Assembly: GCA_019749915.1 (NCBI GenBank)
Contig: JAIEPE010000042.1
Span: 1-39,707, forward strand
Source: Alphaproteobacteria bacterium
GTDB taxonomy: Bacteria; Pseudomonadota; Alphaproteobacteria; UBA9655
Direction of reading: 5' to 3'
Length of the DNA: 39,707 nucleotides
Shown: one piece after another, positions 1 to 7,660 of the stretch
Layout of the letters: every line of letters starts with the position of its first letter
Position numbering within the stretch: position 1 is the stretch's first letter
Notes under the pieces: model-generated
What the model was told of the DNA's origin: nothing
What the model saw: the letters and a program-made list of their open reading frames with translations, nothing else
Databases searched by the model: none
Program-made: the position numbers and the translations under genes

Positions 1-99
1 CCACCACCTCAGTCGCCTGCTGATGGATTTAACGCTCTGACAAGCAGTCCACCACCACCTCAGTCGCCTGCTGATGGATTTAACGCTCTGACAAGCAGT
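1..99 (+). repeat. 51-bp in-frame tandem repeat (two copies seen)
   Basis: Positions 1-48 and 49-99 are the same unit. The first copy lacks one CCA codon at the window edge. A third copy begins at 100 and diverges after three codons. The unit encodes PPPPQSPADGFNALTSS. The copies are identical over 48 bases, so the array is young or kept uniform, and copy number probably varies between strains. Confidence 0.85.
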
Positions 100-297
100 C
101 CACCACCTTCGACGCCGCAATTTGATGGATCGGGAACTAAGAGACGTACCCATCTGCCATCCTCACCACTGCGAGCTTCGACATCACAACCTCACAAATT
201 ACCTATGGGAGATACAAGCCAACCTTCGGCAACATCACAGATTCAACCTGATAGATGGACGGGGCTGAAAAATTTTTTCAGCAACCTATTAAAATAA
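1..297 (+). CDS. C-terminal end of a proline-rich repeat protein (5' end outside window)
   Basis: The frame is open from the first base to a TAA at 295-297, giving 98 residues with no start in the window, so this is the tail of a longer gene. It opens with tandem copies of a 17-residue unit, PPPPQSPADGFNALTSS. A Ser/Pro/Thr/Gln-rich stretch follows, and the protein ends in a short amphipathic segment (WTGLKNFFSNLLK). No enzymatic domain is recognisable. The composition resembles the next gene, which is also rich in Pro/Ser and also carries 51-bp in-frame repeats, so both may be surface or secreted low-complexity proteins. Function is unknown. The repeat identity and clean stop make a real coding region likely. 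Confidence 0.7.
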   Translation, partial: PPPQSPADGFNALTSSPPPPQSPADGFNALTSSPPPSTPQFDGSGTKRRTHLPSSPLRASTSQPHKLPMGDTSQPSATSQIQPDRWTGLKNFFSNLLK

Positions 298-391
298 GAA
301 AAGGAAATGTAAGGTATAAAATGAAGTGTAAAAGGGAAAATGCTCCACCCCATAAAATATTATGAGAAGTATCTGTGTTGATTAAAGAAAA

Positions 392-407
392 TTAACTTAC
401 AAGTTAA
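392..407. promoter_or_regulatory. Perfect inverted repeat upstream of the secreted repeat protein gene
   Basis: TTAACTT-AC-AAGTTAA is a 7-2-7 perfect palindrome about 125 bp before the start at 533. A dimeric regulator could bind here, but the AT-rich context makes chance possible. The rest of 298-532 is AT-rich and shows no coding region. Confidence 0.35.
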
Positions 408-458
408 ATATGTATGTGCTAAAAAAAGAGTATATCTGTTAGGTTGTAATTAAGAGAT

Positions 459-477
459 CGCATAAAAATAATATGCG
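459..477. promoter_or_regulatory. Second short inverted repeat in the same leader
   Basis: CGCATA (459-464) pairs with TATGCG (472-477) across a 7-base A/T loop, about 55 bp before the start at 533. It could be a leader hairpin or an operator half. There is no T-run after it, so it is not a terminator. Confidence 0.25.
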
Positions 478-532
478 TATTTAAGGGAAGATCAATAGAA
501 TTTCCCAAGTTTAAAGTTAAAGGAGTTATATT

Positions 533-1786
533 ATGAAAAAAGTAAGTGTTTTTACGGTGTTAACATGCTTTTTAGCGGGAACAGCGAATCTTTCCTGTTG
601 TTATGCAGGAAATCTCTTTGGAAAACCGGACGAGCCTGTTGACGATGGTCGTTCTAAAGGGATACAACCTAAGTCATCTCCGCCGGCAGGCCGAGGTGCA
701 GGTAGGGGCAGTGTGCCGGCTCAACCACCTATGTCAGCAGGACGAGGTGCAAGTAGGGGCAGTGTGCCGGCTCAATCACCTACGTCAGTAGGACAAGGTG
801 CAGGTAGAGGCGCTATACCATCTACACAGCCAAAGCCAGGTCCATATGATTCTCAGATACCTCAGTTTGAGGGTACTTTTGACGATGTTGGTGCAATCAC
901 TTCTTCTAAATCTACAGCTACTGAGATGTCAGAAGCTGAATCAGCCTTGTATGCACAATGGGTAAAAGAGGAAAGAATTCTGTCAGAAGGTGAATTAGCC
1001 TTGTATGCACAATGGGTAAAAGAGGGAAAAGTTCCGGGGATAGCTCTAATTCAACCTGCTTCTTCGCAACCAACTGTCCCCACAGCCAGCAAGCCAGTTG
1101 AGGCAGGAAGAGGTGAAGAACTATCAAGGTTAACCATGCCTTCTTCTTATGCTACTCCTTTACCATCTTTGCAACCAACTGTTTCCTCAGTGCATGGGCT
1201 AGAGGGAGGAGAAAGAGCTGAACAATTAAGTATACCTTCTTCAAGCCCTACTCCTTTACCAACCTCCTCTTCGCTAGTGCTGGAAGAGACTGAACAATTG
1301 CATACATCTTCTCCAAGTTCTTCTTCTTTCTTTAAGAATGATAATACGGTAGCTTTCTTTACTTCAAGTGGGATTACCATAGCTCAAAAGGAGAATCATA
1401 AAGTAGCAAAAGTGTCTTTGCTTTGTACTTTGATTGAGTGGAGAAGCTTTAGTGAGGCTGCAAGAAACGTTTCTATACGTAAATTATATGAACAAAAACC
1501 TGAAATAGATATTGCTCAGCTTAACAATGGAGTAAAATGGGCAAAATTTTATCTTACTAAGAGGGGTAAAGCGCAAAAAAAAGATGGTACGGCTAGTGCG
1601 TTCAGCCAGCTTATTGAAGCAAGGATGAGCCAACTTATAAAAGAGATAGAAACATCAATTTTATTAAATGAAGAGCCTTCTGTCCAAATAAGGTTTTTAC
1701 AGGATAAAGCTAATGAAAAAATTTTGTTCAGTGTTCAGAGAAATTTGGGAGAGGTAATTCTTGTAGAAATCCCAGGTCAAGAGTAG
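533..1786 (+). CDS. Secreted Pro/Ser-rich protein with two kinds of internal repeat
   Basis: This encodes 417 residues. The ATG at 533 follows a strong ribosome site (AAAGGAG at 519-525). Residues 1-25 form a signal peptide: KK, a hydrophobic stretch, then CYA|G. Residues about 48-98 are three 17-residue Gly/Arg/Pro repeats (GRGAGRGSVPAQ type). Residues 133-168 are two 18-residue repeats containing ALYAQWVKE. A long Ser/Pro/Thr linker with imperfect repeats follows to about residue 270. The last 130 residues or so look globular, charged and helical (for example SQLIEARMSQLIKEIETS). No known domain is recognised. The architecture of signal, disordered repeats and C-terminal globular part is common among exported proteins of host-associated bacteria, so a surface or effector role is an inference. 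A clear terminator follows. Confidence 0.85.
   Translation: MKKVSVFTVLTCFLAGTANLSCCYAGNLFGKPDEPVDDGRSKGIQPKSSPPAGRGAGRGSVPAQPPMSAGRGASRGSVPAQSPTSVGQGAGRGAIPSTQPKPGPYDSQIPQFEGTFDDVGAITSSKSTATEMSEAESALYAQWVKEERILSEGELALYAQWVKEGKVPGIALIQPASSQPTVPTASKPVEAGRGEELSRLTMPSSYATPLPSLQPTVSSVHGLEGGERAEQLSIPSSSPTPLPTSSSLVLEETEQLHTSSPSSSSFFKNDNTVAFFTSSGITIAQKENHKVAKVSLLCTLIEWRSFSEAARNVSIRKLYEQKPEIDIAQLNNGVKWAKFYLTKRGKAQKKDGTASAFSQLIEARMSQLIKEIETSILLNEEPSVQIRFLQDKANEKILFSVQRNLGEVILVEIPGQE
674..826 (+). repeat. Three in-frame 51-bp repeats (Gly/Arg/Pro units)
   Basis: The units are 674-724, 725-775 and 776-826. Each encodes 17 residues of the form xPxSxGRGAGRGSVPAQ. Units 1 and 2 share a long identical block around GGGGCAGTGTGCCGGCTCAA, and unit 3 has drifted. 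Confidence 0.8.
929..1036 (+). repeat. Two in-frame 54-bp repeats (ALYAQWVKE units)
   Basis: Units 929-982 and 983-1036 each encode 18 residues starting SE and containing LALYAQWVKE or SALYAQWVKE. They are nearly identical at the DNA level, which indicates a recent duplication inside the gene at 533-1786. Confidence 0.8.
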
Positions 1787-1833
1787 AAAATTCAGGTCAG
1801 GAAATTTAACCTAAACCCTCCTTTCTACTTAAG

Positions 1834-1869
1834 AGCCAGATGGACAAGTCAAACCCATCTGGCTTTTTT
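1834..1869 (+). terminator. Intrinsic terminator of the 533-1786 gene
   Basis: AGCCAGATGG (1834-1843) pairs perfectly with CCATCTGGCT (1855-1864), and TTTTT follows. It lies 48 bp after the stop codon in the right orientation. Confidence 0.9.
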
Positions 1870-1883
1870 GTATCTTTCAAGAG

Positions 1884-1921
1884 ATCCTGAGTCCCCCTCG
1901 TTTTACTCGGGGGCTCAGGAT
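1884..1921. repeat. GC-rich hairpin between genes
   Basis: ATCCTGAG (1884-1891) plus CCCCC (1893-1897) pair with GGGGG (1909-1913) and CTCAGGAT (1914-1921), with one bulged base. There is no clear T-run on either side. It lies between the terminator at 1834 and the B-type palindrome at 1959. Confidence 0.6.
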
Positions 1922-1958
1922 TATCGAGACCACTGATAATAGTGACATTTATAAAAAA

Positions 1959-2029
1959 TGTCATTCCCGCGAAGGCGGGAATCCAGATATTTCAATAAGT
2001 TATGGATCCCCGCCTTCGCGGGGATGACA
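1959..2029. repeat. B-type intergenic palindromic repeat, copy 1
   Basis: TGTCAT...ATGACA ends enclose two GC-rich arms: TTCCCGCGAAGGCGGGAA on the left and TCCCCGCCTTCGCGGGGA on the right. A related copy is at 7661-7738, and split copies flank A elements near 26745 and 32871. It could fold after transcription and stabilise or end messages on either strand. Here it sits past the 3' end of hflX. Confidence 0.85.
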
Positions 2030-2052
2030 ATTAAAAATAGTCAAATTACCCC

Positions 2053-3360
2053 TCAAACCCGGTCAAATTTTTCCTTGTTTTCTGAAGAGAGTTTGACCGT
2101 GAGGTGAGCCTTATCTTCATCATCCTTGCGGGAGACAACTTCCCCATGGGCATAAAGCCAGGCGATTTTTTTACCCTCGGAAAGGGGTAGAGAAAAGGAA
2201 TAGGGTTTATCTTGTCTTGCCAAAAAGGCGTCAACTTTCTCTAAAAGAGTTTCAATCCCTGCTCCATCCAGGGCCGAGACTACACATTGAGCGGGATTAA
2301 CAGCACGATTGGCTTGGGCAGTGAAAAACTTCAGCTGTTGGCGCGTTAAAAGATCGGTTTTGTTTAAAACCTCAATGCCATGGGCTTCATAGGCTTTCTC
2401 AAGCCCTAGCTCCTCAATGACTTTCAGGACATCTTTCTTTTGGGCTTCATTTTCTGGATGGGAGATGTCGCGGACGTGAAGGATAAGGTCTGCTTCCATG
2501 ACTTCCTCAAGGGTCGCCCGGAAGGCGGCCACGAGGAGAGTAGGGAGGTCAGAAATAAATCCCACCGTATCGGAGAGGATGATCTCGCGCCTTGAGGGCA
2601 GGGTCACCCGCCGCATGGTGGGGTCAAGGGTGGCAAAAAGAAGATTTTCTGCCATGACGTCGGCGCGGGTAAGGCGATTAAAGAGGGTGGATTTCCCAGC
2701 GTTTGTATAACCCACCAACGCCACGACAGGGTAGGGGACGCGCTTGCGGGCTTTGCGGTGGAGGCCACGGGTTTGCTGAACTTTGAGAAGCTCTTTTTTA
2801 ATGCGGATGATGCGTTCATCAATCATGCGGCGGTCAAGTTCAAGCTGGGTTTCACCAGGCCCCCCCACAAAGCTCAAGCCGCCGCGCTGGCGTTCCAAAT
2901 GGCTCCAGGAGCGGACAAGACGGCTGCGTTGATAGGTCAGGGCGGCAAGCTCGACCTGAAGGCGGCCTTCAGCTGTGCGGGCGCGGGCGCCAAAGATTTC
3001 AAGAATCAAGCCTGTTCTATCAATGACTTTGCAGTCCCAAGCCTTTTCAAGGTTGCGTTGCTGGACGGGGGAAATAGGCGCATCAATGAAGACAAGGTTG
3101 ACCTCGAGTCCTTTCAGGGGGCCTTGAAGAGCTTCCACATGACCCTTGCTGATATAAGTTGCAGGACGGATAGTGTGCTGTTTGAAAAACTCAGTGCCCT
3201 TGATATCGAGCTGAATGGCTTCGGCCAGGCCCTTGGCTTCTTCAAGGCGTGCCTCAGGATCAATAATGCGATGGGCACCTTGGACGATATAGGGGCAAAT
3301 AATGAAAACAGCCCCGGAGGACTTGCGTCCTGGGGCAGCCCAATCACTGTTTTTGGTCAC
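2053..3360 (-). CDS. hflX: GTPase HflX
   Basis: This encodes 435 residues, the normal length. HflX is a ribosome-binding GTPase that splits stalled or stressed 70S ribosomes. The HflX N-terminal domain comes first, followed by the Gly-rich linker GGLSFVGGPGETQLE (about 160-174). The GTPase domain follows with a P-loop at 217-224 (GYTNAGKS), G3 DTVG at 264-267 and G4 NKTD at 333-336. The start is GTG at 3360, because the next in-frame Met is near residue 179 and would remove the N-terminal domain. It begins 5 bp after the hfq stop, so the two genes are co-transcribed, an order conserved in proteobacteria. Confidence 0.96.
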   Translation of the reverse strand: MTKNSDWAAPGRKSSGAVFIICPYIVQGAHRIIDPEARLEEAKGLAEAIQLDIKGTEFFKQHTIRPATYISKGHVEALQGPLKGLEVNLVFIDAPISPVQQRNLEKAWDCKVIDRTGLILEIFGARARTAEGRLQVELAALTYQRSRLVRSWSHLERQRGGLSFVGGPGETQLELDRRMIDERIIRIKKELLKVQQTRGLHRKARKRVPYPVVALVGYTNAGKSTLFNRLTRADVMAENLLFATLDPTMRRVTLPSRREIILSDTVGFISDLPTLLVAAFRATLEEVMEADLILHVRDISHPENEAQKKDVLKVIEELGLEKAYEAHGIEVLNKTDLLTRQQLKFFTAQANRAVNPAQCVVSALDGAGIETLLEKVDAFLARQDKPYSFSLPLSEGKKIAWLYAHGEVVSRKDDEDKAHLTVKLSSENKEKFDRV

Positions 3361-3365
3361 AAATT

Positions 3366-3629
3366 TTAATTCTCTTCGTTTTTTGTACCGTCTTCATCTT
3401 CATCATAAAGTTTGATGGGGTCAACGGGCATGACCGTAGAAATAGCATGTTTGTACACAAGTTGGGAATGATTATCGCGCCGCAGCAAAACAGAAAAACT
3501 GTCAAACCATGTCACGATTCCTTGTAATTTCACGCCATTGACGAGAAAAAGCGTTACAGGAGCTTTTGTCTTTCTGAGTTGATTTAAAAAGATATCCTGT
3601 AAGTTATTTGGTTTTTCAGCTGCGGCCAT
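3366..3629 (-). CDS. hfq: RNA chaperone Hfq
   Basis: This encodes 87 residues. Hfq is a hexameric Sm-like protein that pairs small RNAs with mRNAs. The Sm1 region ([20 protein letters not shown]) and the Sm2 motif ([10 protein letters not shown]) are intact, as is the N-terminal [12 protein letters not shown] helix. The tail is short and acidic ([13 protein letters not shown]), as in many alphaproteobacteria. AAGGGG precedes the ATG at 3629. hflX follows after 5 bp. Confidence 0.98.
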   Translation of the reverse strand: MAAAEKPNNLQDIFLNQLRKTKAPVTLFLVNGVKLQGIVTWFDSFSVLLRRDNHSQLVYKHAISTVMPVDPIKLYDEDEDGTKNEEN

Positions 3630-3670
3630 GATTTTACCCCTTTTTTCTTTGTATTTTATCTCAATTAAAC

Positions 3671-3694
3671 ATTGAAAGGTTATGCGCTTTCAAT
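3671..3694. promoter_or_regulatory. Inverted repeat in the region before hfq
   Basis: ATTGAAAG (3671-3678) and CTTTCAAT (3687-3694) form a perfect 8-bp inverted repeat with an 8-base spacer, about 45 bp upstream of the hfq start. It could be an operator or a weak hairpin ending the upstream HAD transcript. No convincing -35/-10 pair was found. Confidence 0.3.
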
Positions 3695-3792
3695 TCCATT
3701 TTTGCTCTATATCTTATTAATATCAGGAGTGTCTTAAAAATTGGTTACCAACCCAAAATAAATTACACATTTAGCCAAAATTTAGGGATAGT

Positions 3793-4449
3793 TTACAGAT
3801 TTTTAATCAATTTCGCAAGGCCCATACAGTCTTTTGCGAGGATAATATCCTTTTGCTGAGAAGCTTCGCCAGTAGTGCCCACGACGACAGGAACACAGCC
3901 GCTGGCGCGTGCACAATAAACGTCCACGATGGAATCACCGACAAACCAAACATCATGGCTGGCTTGAATGGGACTGTCTTTTAAAGCTGCATGAACGGGA
4001 ATGGCGGAGGGTTTGTCTTCAGCTGTGTCGCGGGCGCCAATGATCTTATGAAAATGGTTGTCCCAACCAAGATGACTGACTTCTTTGCGGAGAAGATGGC
4101 CAACTTTATTGCTAACAACCCCTAAATAAATGCCTCGCTTTTTCAGGGTTTCAAGAAGAACGTCGGCACCCTCTAGCATTTTAAGCTCAAGCAAGTGGAG
4201 TTGAAGAACGGATTCGTAGAAAATGCGCTCACCCTCCTCATAATACTCGCCAAAAAGGTCTTTGGCCGCATCTCGCATGGAATGGTGCGGCTTGCTCCAG
4301 AATTCATCCACGGTCATCTCAGGCAACTCTAGAGAGCGCCGCGCAACGTTAATGCTGTCATAGGCAACGCGCCAGCTGTCGACGAGGGTGTTATCCCAAT
4401 CAAAAAGAATGGCCTGGGGCAATTTGCGAGGATAGGGTTCTGGAATCAT
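3793..4449 (-). CDS. HAD-family phosphatase (phosphoglycolate phosphatase-like)
   Basis: This encodes 218 residues. Motif I is FDWDNT at 16-21, with nucleophile Asp17 and general acid/base Asp19. Motif II is VVSNK, the motif III lysine is in DKPSA, and motif IV is FVGDSIVD. The residues between about 25 and 90 form an alpha-helical cap, which places it in HAD subfamily I with Gph-like enzymes. The substrate cannot be told from sequence. Phosphoglycolate, pyrophosphate or another small phosphoester are all possible. AAGGA precedes the ATG. It is the last gene of the pepA cluster, starting 9 bp after the transpeptidase-like gene. Confidence 0.9.
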   Translation of the reverse strand: MIPEPYPRKLPQAILFDWDNTLVDSWRVAYDSINVARRSLELPEMTVDEFWSKPHHSMRDAAKDLFGEYYEEGERIFYESVLQLHLLELKMLEGADVLLETLKKRGIYLGVVSNKVGHLLRKEVSHLGWDNHFHKIIGARDTAEDKPSAIPVHAALKDSPIQASHDVWFVGDSIVDVYCARASGCVPVVVGTTGEASQQKDIILAKDCMGLAKLIKNL

Positions 4450-4458
4450 TGGGTATCC

Positions 4459-4956
4459 TTAATTTTCAACAATAAGACAACTTTCAGGCGTCGCTTCTGT
4501 CAGTATCTTTAACAGATCGGGTAGGTCTAATGCAACACATCCGTCGGTTGGGGTACTTTTTGGGCGGCGAAGATGCACAAAAATAGCACTTCCTCCACCC
4601 TTAACGACTGGATCATCATTATGACCCACAACAAGGATCATATCATAAACATGATCGGTGCGCCATAAATCTTCGTGGCGGCCCTTATAAGGTTTTTGAA
4701 TATGCTTGTTGTAAGCCGGATCCGCAACATCATCGCACCAGCCATCCTGAGAGCTGAGGGGGCTTAGGGGAAGACAGGTTTTTGGAGTGATTAGGCGATC
4801 AGCGCGGTAGAAAACCTTGCGAAAAGGAAAAGTACCGATGGGTGTTGCACCGTCTCCTTCCTTTTTATCTTCCCGAATGCCTCCACGGCCCCAAGTGCAG
4901 GGGAGAAGGGTTTCCCCCCACCACAAGTGGCTGCGTTTTTTAAGGACAAGGTTCAT
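4459..4956 (-). CDS. L,D-transpeptidase (YkuD/ErfK) domain protein
   Basis: This encodes 165 residues, almost entirely one YkuD catalytic domain. The signature is complete: GDGATPIGTF near residue 34, IFVHLRR with His128, and TPTDGCVAL with nucleophile Cys140. The family cross-links peptidoglycan between L- and D-centres or attaches proteins to it. No signal peptide or membrane anchor is visible. The N-terminus MNLVLKKRSHLWWGETLLPC is not typical of export, and its short hydrophobic core leaves the export route unclear. The gene overlaps the pepA stop by 4 bp, so translation is coupled to an aminopeptidase. A role in trimming or recycling wall peptides is an inference. Confidence 0.88.
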   Translation of the reverse strand: MNLVLKKRSHLWWGETLLPCTWGRGGIREDKKEGDGATPIGTFPFRKVFYRADRLITPKTCLPLSPLSSQDGWCDDVADPAYNKHIQKPYKGRHEDLWRTDHVYDMILVVGHNDDPVVKGGGSAIFVHLRRPKSTPTDGCVALDLPDLLKILTEATPESCLIVEN

Positions 4957-6431
4957 TTCTCATAGTTGTCTGCAACCAGGCGATCCAGAAGGCGTACCCC
5001 AAAGGCTGTCGCTCCCTTGGCACAGAAAGGCAGGTCTTTTGATGCCCAGGCCACACCTGCAATATCAAGGTGAGCCCAAGGGAGTTTGTTGGTAAAGCGC
5101 TGGAGGAACTTGGCGGCTGTGATGCTGCCCGCACCTCTTCCGGTTGAGGTGTTCCTCACGTCAGCGATATCGCTATTGATGTCTTTGTCATAGGCTTCAT
5201 CCATCGGAAATTCCCACAAAAGCTCGCCCACTTTTTCCCCGGCGGCTAACAAATTTTTGCTGAGTTTTTCATCAGAAGAAAAGAGACCAGCTCTCTCGCT
5301 GCCAAGGCAAATGACCATAGCGCCCGTGAGGGTCGCAAGATCCACCATAAATTTGGGCTTGAAACGCTCTTGAGTATACCAAAGAGCATCGGCCAGCACC
5401 AGGCGGCCCTCAGCATCCGTATTGATCACTTCAATGGTCTGGCCTGACATGGATTTAACCACATCTCCAGGACGCTGAGCTGAGCCAGAGGGCATATTTT
5501 CAACAAGCCCCACAACGCCCACTACATTAGCTTTAGCCTTTCGATTGGCGAGAGCCTTCATAAGGCCAATCACCACGCCAGCGCCGGCCATATCGTATTT
5601 CATTTCTTCCATATTGGCGGAAGGTTTAATGGAAATGCCGCCCGAATCGAAGGTGACTCCTTTGCCTACAAAGGCGATGGGAGCTTCATTTTTAGCCCCA
5701 CCCTCCCACTGCATCACAACAAATTTTGGCTCATGCACACTTCCTTGAGCTACGCCAAGGAGGGCGTCCATGCCCAGTTTTTTCATTTCTTTGGTATTAA
5801 GAACTTCAACTTTGACGCCGTCCTTTTTAAGGGTTTCTGCAGCTTTAGCCAGAGTTTCAGGGATAATCACGTTACCTGGTTCAGAGACGACTGTTCGTGT
5901 AAAAAAGACGCCTTCCGCAATAGAAGACAAGGGTTCAAAATGCTTTTCCGTTGCTGCAACGTCGGGCGCCATAAAGGTGATTTTCTTGACATTGTAAAGT
6001 TCATCAGGCGTTTTTGTGGTGAAATATTTTTCAAAACGCCAGGATTTAAGAAGAGCTCCATAGGCAAGGTTAGCCACTAATTCCTCATCTTTGCAGCCTT
6101 TAAGGTCATATATCTCAACGGCTCCTTCGCCCGAAGGGGATGCAGTGAGGGCTTGGGCAATGGATCCGCCGATTTTTATAGATTGCATTTCATTCTGGTC
6201 TGAATTTTTTCCGAGGCCTATCAAGATAAATTGGGTGCCTTCGGGAGAAAACACGGATAATGATTGGTTGAGTTTTCCCTTAAAGCGTGATTTCTTAAGG
6301 GACTCGCTCAGAAGGCCCTTTAATGTTTTATCCCACTTTTGAGTCGGCTCGGGGAGTTTGTTTTCTTCATAGACACCTAAGCAAAGTACATTTGCAGCGG
6401 TTGGTTTTTGAAATGCAATTTTGACTGACAT
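4953..6431 (-). CDS. pepA: Leucyl aminopeptidase (M17)
   Basis: This encodes 492 residues, normal for PepA/LAP. It is a cytosolic two-metal aminopeptidase. The metal and substrate residues sit in GKGVTFDSGGISIKP (256-270), MKYDMAGA (about 277-284) and the family signature NTDAEGRL (337-344). The N-terminal macro-like domain (1 to about 170) is present. It is first in a three-gene unit with the L,D-transpeptidase-fold gene and the HAD phosphatase. AAGGAT lies about 12 bp before the ATG. Confidence 0.97.
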   Translation of the reverse strand: MSVKIAFQKPTAANVLCLGVYEENKLPEPTQKWDKTLKGLLSESLKKSRFKGKLNQSLSVFSPEGTQFILIGLGKNSDQNEMQSIKIGGSIAQALTASPSGEGAVEIYDLKGCKDEELVANLAYGALLKSWRFEKYFTTKTPDELYNVKKITFMAPDVAATEKHFEPLSSIAEGVFFTRTVVSEPGNVIIPETLAKAAETLKKDGVKVEVLNTKEMKKLGMDALLGVAQGSVHEPKFVVMQWEGGAKNEAPIAFVGKGVTFDSGGISIKPSANMEEMKYDMAGAGVVIGLMKALANRKAKANVVGVVGLVENMPSGSAQRPGDVVKSMSGQTIEVINTDAEGRLVLADALWYTQERFKPKFMVDLATLTGAMVICLGSERAGLFSSDEKLSKNLLAAGEKVGELLWEFPMDEAYDKDINSDIADVRNTSTGRGAGSITAAKFLQRFTNKLPWAHLDIAGVAWASKDLPFCAKGATAFGVRLLDRLVADNYEK

Positions 6432-6581
6432 GATACTTCTTATCCTTTTTCCAAAAGAGTATTAAAATCTTCCTGCAGCTCATAGTCAATGGTCCTTGAA
6501 AAATATTATGCATTTTAATATTTTCTTTAACCGAGCTCAATTATGATATAAGAACATTAATTGTTGTCATTGGAGGAGAGG

Positions 6582-7385
6582 GTGTCCCGTCACCACTTGT
6601 TTTTTATAGTTTTACTTGGAATTTGGACGAATATCTCCTTAAGCAGAGCTGAGGAGCTTCAGCCTCATCGGGCCTATTATACGATTTCCATGATAAGTCG
6701 ACCTTCCATTAAAAGTACGGTCACCGATGTGCGGGGAACCATGATGCTTGAGCTTTCTAAAACCTGTGATGGATGGGCTTCTCAGCAGGTTTCCGATATT
6801 TGGCGTTATTCAGGAGAAGACGAGGTAGAACATGTCCGGTGGGGCAATGTAACCTTTGAATCCGCAGATAGTCATTTTTTCAAGTTTAATACCTTTCGCA
6901 AAGTAGATGACGAGCTTGTAGAAGATATTCGAGGCCAAGCTACCAAAAGCACAAAAGGAATTGAAGTTAGTTATCAAAAACCGAATAAGCAGATGTTGAA
7001 GTTGCCTGAAGGTATCCTATTTCCCTTAGAATACACGCAAGGATTACTTAAAATCGCAGAGGAAGGGGAGCATATGTATCCTCATGTTGTTTTTGATGGC
7101 AGCAATACGGAAGGTCCCTCGGAAATTGATGCCTTTGTAGGGGAAAAAAAGATAATGGCCGAAAATTTAGCGACAGAAGGGACGCATCAATTTGCAGCAC
7201 AGCCCTTTTGGCCCGTTCGGTTTTCCGTTTATGGAGAGGGGGGCGGTCAGTATGAAGCTGAATATACGACAACCCAAGAACTTCTCCCCAATGGCATTAT
7301 CAAGCAATATGTGATTGATGATGGAACAATTAAAATTCGCGGCGTTCTTGATCGTGTTGAAGTTTTACCAAAAGAAGGGTGTTAG
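6582..7385 (+). CDS. EipB-family periplasmic envelope protein (DUF1849)
   Basis: This encodes 267 residues from GTG at 6582, which has GGAGGAG just upstream. An in-frame TTG at 6561 gives a longer N-terminus without a good ribosome site. From GTG, residues 1-23 form a classic signal peptide ending LSRA|EE. EipB proteins of alphaproteobacteria are periplasmic beta-spiral proteins needed for envelope integrity, and they carry two cysteines that form a disulfide. Here Cys62 (SKTCDGW) and the last residue, Cys267 (PKEGC), match that pattern. The block WRYSGEDEVEHVRWGNVTFE fits the family. It is divergent from pepA. The rpmG promoter begins just after its stop. Confidence 0.85.
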   Translation: MSRHHLFFIVLLGIWTNISLSRAEELQPHRAYYTISMISRPSIKSTVTDVRGTMMLELSKTCDGWASQQVSDIWRYSGEDEVEHVRWGNVTFESADSHFFKFNTFRKVDDELVEDIRGQATKSTKGIEVSYQKPNKQMLKLPEGILFPLEYTQGLLKIAEEGEHMYPHVVFDGSNTEGPSEIDAFVGEKKIMAENLATEGTHQFAAQPFWPVRFSVYGEGGGQYEAEYTTTQELLPNGIIKQYVIDDGTIKIRGVLDRVEVLPKEGC

Positions 7386-7388
7386 CTC

Positions 7389-7416
7389 TTGACAGAATCC
7401 AGGAAAAAAGTATTAT
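7389..7416 (+). promoter_or_regulatory. Sigma-70-like promoter for rpmG
   Basis: TTGACA at 7389-7394 is the perfect -35 consensus. After a 16-bp spacer, TATTAT at 7411-7416 is a 5/6 match to -10. The start codon is about 30 bp downstream. It begins 4 bp after the eipB-like stop. Confidence 0.8.
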
Positions 7417-7446
7417 TCTCGTAGTTTTCAATATGGATTTATAGCT

Positions 7447-7614
7447 ATGGCAAAGCAAAATACGATTTCAATTAAGATGGAAAGCACTGCAGGAACAGGT
7501 TTTTTTTATGTAAAAACCAAAAATCCGCGTAAACTTACGGAAAAATTAGTGATGCGTAAGTACGACCCAAAGGTACGTAAGCACGTTGAGTTTAAAGAAA
7601 CTAAGATTAAATAA
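7447..7614 (+). CDS. rpmG: 50S ribosomal protein L33
   Basis: This is a 55-codon gene, read [20 protein letters not shown] and onwards, ending FKETKIK. It matches L33 throughout, including FYVKTKNPR and the basic [12 protein letters not shown] segment. It lacks the two CxxC pairs of zinc-binding L33, so it is the zinc-free form usual in alphaproteobacteria. It has its own strong promoter at 7389-7416 and is followed by a palindromic repeat, suggesting a single-gene transcript. Confidence 0.96.
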   Translation: MAKQNTISIKMESTAGTGFFYVKTKNPRKLTEKLVMRKYDPKVRKHVEFKETKIK

Positions 7615-7660
7615 AATATACTCATCGTATCCGAAAATACTGTGTTTAAGCGTTCTCAAT

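Noticed and set aside
1147-1380. 77-residue minus-strand frame inside the secreted repeat protein gene
   Set aside because: Low-complexity complement of a Ser/Pro-rich coding stretch.
1959-2029. CRISPR-like pattern in GC-rich repeats
   Set aside because: The repeats are palindromic, dispersed and few, with no regular spacers and no cas genes.
2758-3369. 203-residue open frame on the plus strand opposite hflX
   Set aside because: It is fully antisense to a well-conserved GTPase, has no ribosome site or domain, and follows the codon phase of hflX.
6515-6530. Possible CtrA box upstream of the EipB-like gene
   Set aside because: The TTAA halves are 8 bases apart instead of 7. The same is true at 392-407.
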